Positions 59,901 to 64,000 of a stretch of DNA of 64,000 bases are shown one piece after another. The DNA comes from Massilia sp. Root418 (GTDB lineage Bacteria > Pseudomonadota > Gammaproteobacteria > Burkholderiales > Burkholderiaceae_D). A model generated the notes under the pieces. The model worked only from the letters and a program-made list of their open reading frames with translations, searched no databases and was not told the origin of the DNA. The position numbers and the translations under genes were made by a program. The DNA lies in assembly GCF_001425265.1 (NCBI RefSeq), contig NZ_LMEC01000020.1, positions 365,839-429,838 of the forward strand. Direction: 5' to 3'. Numbering within the stretch: the first letter of the stretch is position 1; each line of letters opens with the position of its first letter.

Positions 59901-62900
59901 CCCGGCGGAGCCGCCCCAGCGCTGGATATCCGCCAGCGCCGCGTATTCATGTTCGCGCGCTTCCAGGTTGGCGCTCTGCAGCTGCCGCAGGTAGCCGCCC
60001 ACGGTCCACTCGGGGCGGCGCGCAGCCACCACGGGAATGGTGTTGATGAACAGGCCCACCATGTCCTCCGCGCCATCCAGCCCGGCCGGACGGCCGGCGA
60101 CAGTGGCGCCGAAGCATACCGTCTCCTTGCCCAGCCGCCGCTGCAGAATGATGGCCCACGCGGCCTGCACCACGGTATTGACAGTGACGCGCTGGCTGCG
60201 CGCGAACTCGGACAGGGAATGCGTCCGGGCCTTGTCCCACGTCAGGTAGATCTTGCCGTAGCCGGTTTCGCCGCCGCTGCGGCCGGCCAGCAGGCTGGGG
60301 CCGTCCAGCGCGGCCAGCGCACCGGTCCAGTAGCGCTCCGTGGCCGCCGCGTCGCGCGTGTCGAGCCAGCGGATATAGTCGCCGTAGTGTGCCTGCACGG
60401 GAGGCAGCGCTTGAGCGGCGTAGGCCTGGAGCAGTTCACCCAGCAGGCGGGACTGGCTCCAGCCGTCCAGCAGGATATGGTGCATGGTCAGCAGCAGGTG
60501 GTGGCGCTGGCCGGGCAATGCCACCAGCATCAGGCGCGCCAGGGCCGGCTTGCCGAACGGCGTTTCGCGCAGCAGTTCGGTGGACACCAGCGCGTCCACT
60601 TCGGCGGCCGCATCGGCTACGCTGGCGGCGCTGAGGTCCAGCGCTTCCACGAACGGCGCGGCCTCGCGCCACACCAGTTGCAGCGGACGGGCCAGGGTTG
60701 GCTGCCACAGGAAACTGGTGCGCAGGATGGCGTGGCGCCGCACCATGGCCTGCCAGGCGGCGGCCAGTCGGGCGCTGTCGAGGCCTTCGACCGGGACGCT
60801 GAGCTGGTTCACGTACAAGCCCGTGCCGGGAGACTCCAGGGTCAGGAACAGCATGCCCTCCTGCAGGGGCGAGAGCGGGTAGACGTCCTCGATCTGCGCG
60901 GGATCGACGCCGAGCTGCTGGAGCTCGGAAGCGGGCAGGTAGTCGTGCAGTTTTCCGGGTGCGGCCGGGGGGCCCGCGTGCGGCATCGCCGGCGCCTGCA
61001 CCGGCGCAAGGACGGGAGCGAGTGCCGCCACGGTCTGGTGCTCGAACAGCTGCCTTGGGGTGACGGTCCAGCCGGCGCGGCGCAAGCGTGCCACGATCTG
61101 GAGACTGACGATGGAATCGCCGCCCAGCTCGAAGAAGTTGTCCCGGCGGCTCACGCGCGCCAGGCCGAGCACCTCGGACCAGGCTTGCGCCAATGCCAGT
61201 TCAGCGTCGCCTTGGGGCGCTTCGTATACCACCGCCTGCGCGTCCGGCTGCGGCAGCGCTTTGCGGTCCACCTTGCCGTTCGGCGTTTGCGGCAGGCGCT
61301 CCATGACCATCACGGCGGCGGGCACCATATGGTCGGGCAGCGCGCCTTCCAGCGCGGCTTTCAGCGCGGATGAGACGTCGGCGGCAGCAGTTGGCGTCGC
61401 TGCGGGTAGCTCGGCAGGCATAGCGGACGGTGTCCCGCGCGGCATCGCTGCGGACAACGCGGCGCTGTGTAGCGACACGTAGGCTGCCAGGCGCATGCCC
61501 GCCGGGCCTTCCTGCGCCACCACTACCGCTTCTGCTACTTCAGGCTGTGCCAGTAGTTGGGCTTCGATCTCTCCCAGCTCGATGCGGAAGCCGCGTATCT
61601 TCACCTGGTGGTCCAGGCGGCCCAGGTATTCGAGCTGGCCGTCCGCGCCCCAGCGAACCAGGTCGCCGGTGCGGTACAGGCGCTGGCCTGCCGCGCCGAA
61701 CGGGTCGGCCACGAAGCGCTCCGCGCTCAGCGCCGGGCGGTTCATGTAGCCGCGCGCCAGGCCTACGCCGCCGATGTAAAGCTCGCCCGTCACACCCTGC
61801 GGCACGGCTTGCAGCGTGGCGTCCAGCACGTACAGCTGCGTGCCGGCGATCGGGCCGCCGAGGGCGACTTCGCCTGCGTCAAGGCGGCGCACGCTGGACC
61901 AGATGGTCGTTTCGGTCGGGCCGTACATATTCCACAGTTCCACGCCGCCCTGCCGCAGGGCGGCCGCCAGGTCGGGCTGCAGCGCTTCGCCACCGCACAG
62001 GCCCTTGATGCGGCCAGGCCCCCAGCCCGAAGCGAGCAGCATGCGCCAGCCGGACGGCGTGGCCTGCACGATAGTGGCCTGCGCGGCCATCGGCAGGATG
62101 TCATCCGCCCCCTGTGCCGTGAGCAGGATCTGCGCGCCGCTTATCAGCGGCAGGAATAGCTCCAGCGCGGCGATGTCGAAAGCGAGCGACGTCAGGGCCA
62201 GTACGCGGTCGTCGGCGGTGATGCCAGGCGCTTCGCGCATGCTGAGCAGGAAGTGGCTCAGCGCCCCATGCCGCACCGCGACGCCTTTGGGCTTGCCGGT
62301 GGAGCCGGAGGTGTAGATGGCGTAGGCCAGGTGATCGGCGTGCAGCGGGACATCAGGATTGCCGCTGTGCGTTGCCGCTGCTGCGGCTGCAGCGGTTTCC
62401 GGACTGCTTGCGCGAAGCGGATTGTGCCCGGGCGGCAGGGCCGGAACGGCTGGAGCGTCAAGCGCGTCCAGCGCCAGCACGGTGGAGGCGCCGTGCGGGA
62501 TACGGCCGAGCAGCGTCGAGTGCGTGAGCAGGTGGCCGATGCCGCCATCCTGCATCACGTATGCCAGGCGGTCCTGCGGATAATTTGGGTCCAGCGGCAC
62601 GTAGGCAGCGCCGGACTTCAATACGGCCAGCAGCGCGACGACCATGTCCACGCCGCGCTCCAGCGCAATGCCGACCTTGCACTCCGGCGCAACGCCCAGC
62701 GAAATCAGGTGGTGGGCGAGCCGGTTGGCGCGGGCGTTCAGCTCTGCATAGGTCAGCCGCTCGCCGCCGCATGCCAGCGCCGCAGCGTCCGAGGTCCGGG
62801 CCGCCTGCTGCTCGAACATGCGATGCACGGGCATGCTGGCCTCAAAATGTATCTCGCTTCTCCCCAATGCCAGCACGTCCAGCTGTTCAATGCCCGGCGC

Positions 62901-64000
62901 AATGCCCACATTCCCGACCAGCGCCTGCTGCGCCAGCTCGGCCAGCACATGGCGCCACTGCGCAATCAGGTCCGACACGTGCGCCTCCGCCAACTGCACC
63001 GCGTCAAAGCTGGCGCGCCCGGACAACTTGCCGCCCAAGGCAATCGACAGCGTCAAAGCATAGTTGGTTTGCTCGCGGTTCGCCAGCAGCTCGAACCGCG
63101 TGCCTCCCGGCGCGGCATTCTTCAACGCCTCGTCCACCGGATAGTTCTCGAACACCACCAAGGTATCGAACAGCCCCTGGCCACCCTGTCCAGCCCAACG
63201 CTGGATATCGTAGAGCGGCGTATGCTCATGCTCGCGCGCTTCCAGATTCACGGCCTGCAGGCCGCGCAGCCAACCGCCCACCGGCGCATCGGTGTCGATA
63301 CGGCACACCACCGGCAGGGTGTTGATGAACATGCCCTGCATCTGCTCCGCGCCGGCAAGGTCGGCCGGACGGCCGGACGTGGTAGCGCCGAAGCAGACCG
63401 CAGCCTGGCCGGTATGACGGCCCAGCACCAGTGCCCACGCGGCCTGCACCACCGTGTTGACCGTCACGCGCTCGCGCCTGGCGAAGTCCTGCACTGCCTG
63501 CGTCGCTTCCGCGTCAAGCGTGAAATAATGCTCGCCATACCCTGCTCCGCCCGCCGGGCGCGGCGCTGCACCGGCAAGACGGGTGGGCTCGTCCAGCTTC
63601 GCGAGCTGATTGCGCCACCACGCTTCGCTGGCAGCCGCGTCGCGCTGCTGCAGCCAGCCGATGTAGTCGCGGTATCGGCCTTTCGGCGGCGCCAGCCGCG
63701 CGCCGTCATAGGCGCGCAGCACGTCGCCCATCAGTTGGGACGTGCTCCAGCCGTCCGTCAGCAAGTGATGCGTCGTCCAGATGAAGTGGTGGCGGCTGTC
63801 GCCGGTGCGCGCCAGCACGAGGCGCATCAGCGGCGCCTGGTCCAGCGGGAAACCTGCGTCCAGCTCCGCCTGGGCCAACGCGTCCAGCGCACCCATGCGG
63901 TCATGCGCACCGGCGTTCTTACCGGCGTGCCCGCTGGCCCGGGCCAGCGTCAGATCGACTTCCCGCCATGGCAGAGCAACCTGCCTGGCCACCCATTGCA
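56976..64000 (-). CDS. Siderophore non-ribosomal peptide synthetase, C-terminal two modules (partial)
   Basis: At least 2,340 residues are visible; the 5' end lies beyond the right edge (frame open through 64000). Counting from 63992: C1 (partial, HHLLTDGWS near 77), A1 ([11 protein letters not shown] near 556), PCP1 (LGGDSIVSL near 954), C2 ([10 protein letters not shown] near 1169), A2 ([11 protein letters not shown] near 1629), PCP2 (LGGDSLLCL near 2026) and thioesterase (GWSLGG near 2154, His in AADHYSL near the end). No epimerase or methylase domains. Manual ten-residue codes are DILQLGMIWK for A1 (Gly type) and DGEAVGGVTK for A2 (hydroxyornithine type). Confidence 0.93.
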   Translation of the reverse strand, partial: QWVARQVALPWREVDLTLARASGHAGKNAGAHDRMGALDALAQAELDAGFPLDQAPLMRLVLARTGDSRHHFIWTTHHLLTDGWSTSQLMGDVLRAYDGARLAPPKGRYRDYIGWLQQRDAAASEAWWRNQLAKLDEPTRLAGAAPRPAGGAGYGEHYFTLDAEATQAVQDFARRERVTVNTVVQAAWALVLGRHTGQAAVCFGATTSGRPADLAGAEQMQGMFINTLPVVCRIDTDAPVGGWLRGLQAVNLEAREHEHTPLYDIQRWAGQGGQGLFDTLVVFENYPVDEALKNAAPGGTRFELLANREQTNYALTLSIALGGKLSGRASFDAVQLAEAHVSDLIAQWRHVLAELAQQALVGNVGIAPGIEQLDVLALGRSEIHFEASMPVHRMFEQQAARTSDAAALACGGERLTYAELNARANRLAHHLISLGVAPECKVGIALERGVDMVVALLAVLKSGAAYVPLDPNYPQDRLAYVMQDGGIGHLLTHSTLLGRIPHGASTVLALDALDAPAVPALPPGHNPLRASSPETAAAAAAATHSGNPDVPLHADHLAYAIYTSGSTGKPKGVAVRHGALSHFLLSMREAPGITADDRVLALTSLAFDIAALELFLPLISGAQILLTAQGADDILPMAAQATIVQATPSGWRMLLASGWGPGRIKGLCGGEALQPDLAAALRQGGVELWNMYGPTETTIWSSVRRLDAGEVALGGPIAGTQLYVLDATLQAVPQGVTGELYIGGVGLARGYMNRPALSAERFVADPFGAAGQRLYRTGDLVRWGADGQLEYLGRLDHQVKIRGFRIELGEIEAQLLAQPEVAEAVVVAQEGPAGMRLAAYVSLHSAALSAAMPRGTPSAMPAELPAATPTAAADVSSALKAALEGALPDHMVPAAVMVMERLPQTPNGKVDRKALPQPDAQAVVYEAPQGDAELALAQAWSEVLGLARVSRRDNFFELGGDSIVSLQIVARLRRAGWTVTPRQLFEHQTVAALAPVLAPVQAPAMPHAGPPAAPGKLHDYLPASELQQLGVDPAQIEDVYPLSPLQEGMLFLTLESPGTGLYVNQLSVPVEGLDSARLAAAWQAMVRRHAILRTSFLWQPTLARPLQLVWREAAPFVEALDLSAASVADAAAEVDALVSTELLRETPFGKPALARLMLVALPGQRHHLLLTMHHILLDGWSQSRLLGELLQAYAAQALPPVQAHYGDYIRWLDTRDAAATERYWTGALAALDGPSLLAGRSGGETGYGKIYLTWDKARTHSLSEFARSQRVTVNTVVQAAWAIILQRRLGKETVCFGATVAGRPAGLDGAEDMVGLFINTIPVVAARRPEWTVGGYLRQLQSANLEAREHEYAALADIQRWGGSAGQPLFDSIVVFENYPVSSALRCADDLGLRFGPIHSEGLTGYAMDLQVTLKDTLEIEYCYARSGFSAAAVEEVRAEMDELLHRMLARPDAPLGELPRTGAAHAERLARLSTEALGRTSAPSRPDWVYRQIERHAEGRGEAIALLMGDSELNYRELNERANRLAHWLLAQGLEPEQRVAVLLPRSLEMIVALLAIMKAGGCYVPLDAEYPQERLEYIVRDCAPALLLASSQYSHQLPCPTVLLETLELDGFSTRNPGLAQHAHQLAYAIYTSGSTGQPKGVAVAHGPLAMHCAATAEIYGMGPDSCELLFMSFSFDGAHERWISALTIGAAVAIRDPEIWTAEQACDALHRYQVSNVAFPPAYLGQLADWAGAEGNPPPVDLYVFGGEAMPKAGYDKVRRHLRPQRLINGYGPTEAVVTPLIWQARGDQTFDCAYAPIGRPVGDRTAYVLDADLQPVPPGAVGELYIGGYGLARGYLGRGALTAERFVADPFGGGGGRLYRTGDLVRWLEDGNAEYIGRADHQVKIRGFRIELGEIEAQLLKVEGVRDVAVIASDDAAGRRLLAYLAAGDVADGAADESADALAGRAREALAAALPDFMQPAAYAVLPKLPRLPTGKLDRHALPAIAAHPERAYRAPSTPAAQRMAQVWQEVLGVEQVGETDNFFELGGDSLLCLKLISRLRALKDERFSFKLRDLMQKPTIASLLGLESAAPGVIALNRSGKEALFCIHAGFGTVFDYQPLARQLDGVATVYGIACRMLSQAGHVDASLEQMAADYAALIRQAQPEGPYRLLGWSLGGTLAAMAAGALEAQGQTVSLLALADPYVAGVSAMPMPAWQADFAEFLGIVLPKADLETLRPELQGAVAADMEGLVALLLAGGAAAQSALAGMGAAEIVRSFEVARHLKALSIEAGPAPALACTAQCWWVAGRAGADQSALARQLGTLAAREVAADHYSLMRDAAWLQQAAALLGAEASV

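Overview
The window is a GC-rich (well above 60% by eye), tightly packed chromosomal segment. Gene content and codon use suggest a betaproteobacterium of the Oxalobacteraceae (Massilia/Duganella/Pseudoduganella type). This is inferred from family resemblance and from a dispersed palindromic repeat (GGCGGGTTA...TAACCCGCCCTACG) seen at 13 places; there is no rRNA or tRNA to confirm it. There are 49 probable coding regions, the last one cut by the right edge. No tRNA, rRNA, insertion sequence, CRISPR array or prophage was seen.

Region 1 (1-12.7 kb, minus strand) is an L-arabinose/arabinan operon. It runs from a sugar-acid dehydratase, an AraD1-type FAH protein, an alpha-ketoglutaric semialdehyde dehydrogenase and an SDR sugar dehydrogenase (oxidative, non-phosphorylated arabinose pathway) into four exported glycosidases (GH97, GH51, GH43, GH127). 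A second minus-strand block (18.9-25.1 kb) adds a TonB-dependent receptor, a GPH sugar symporter, a second GH43 and an aldose 1-epimerase. A 22-bp inverted repeat (GATACYG-N5-GATATCA core) occurs in front of both blocks and again at the extreme left edge, so they probably form one regulon.

Region 2 (12.7-18.8 kb) is housekeeping or uncharacterised: ybaK, a CPBP protease, a tightly overlapped four-gene run with an Lgt-like protein and a CENP-V/GFA protein, OsmC, uridine kinase, and two exported proteins with homologous leaders. Region 3 (25.2-35.3 kb) holds a periplasmic binding protein, a lipoprotein cyclic phosphodiesterase behind a Pho box, a Sel1 protein, an ATPase-type regulator, a response regulator/MFS pair and a ThDP enzyme.

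Region 4 (35.4-41.4 kb) is the most unusual. A valine-catabolic operon (mmsA, isobutyryl-CoA dehydrogenase, enoyl-CoA hydratase, 3-hydroxyisobutyryl-CoA hydrolase, mmsB) is preceded by a 16-bp perfect palindrome, a likely -10 element, a recognisable cobalamin riboswitch and an intrinsic terminator. Valine carbon leaves this pathway as propionyl-CoA, whose main onward route uses a B12 enzyme, so B12 sensing here makes metabolic sense but is not a riboswitch target I know of.

Region 5 (41.5-48.6 kb) has amn, panE, a MATE pump, a small DUF6984-like gene, a type II NADH dehydrogenase and a LysR regulator. Region 6 (48.6-64 kb) is a hydroxamate siderophore cluster: peptide-exporting ABC transporter, FhuF-type reductase, esterase, hydroxyornithine acyltransferase, ornithine N5-monooxygenase, TonB siderophore receptor and an NRPS whose last two modules read as Gly and hydroxyornithine. 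Five [TAAA/TGAA]-N17-CGTC promoters mark it as the target of an iron-starvation ECF sigma factor that is not in the window.
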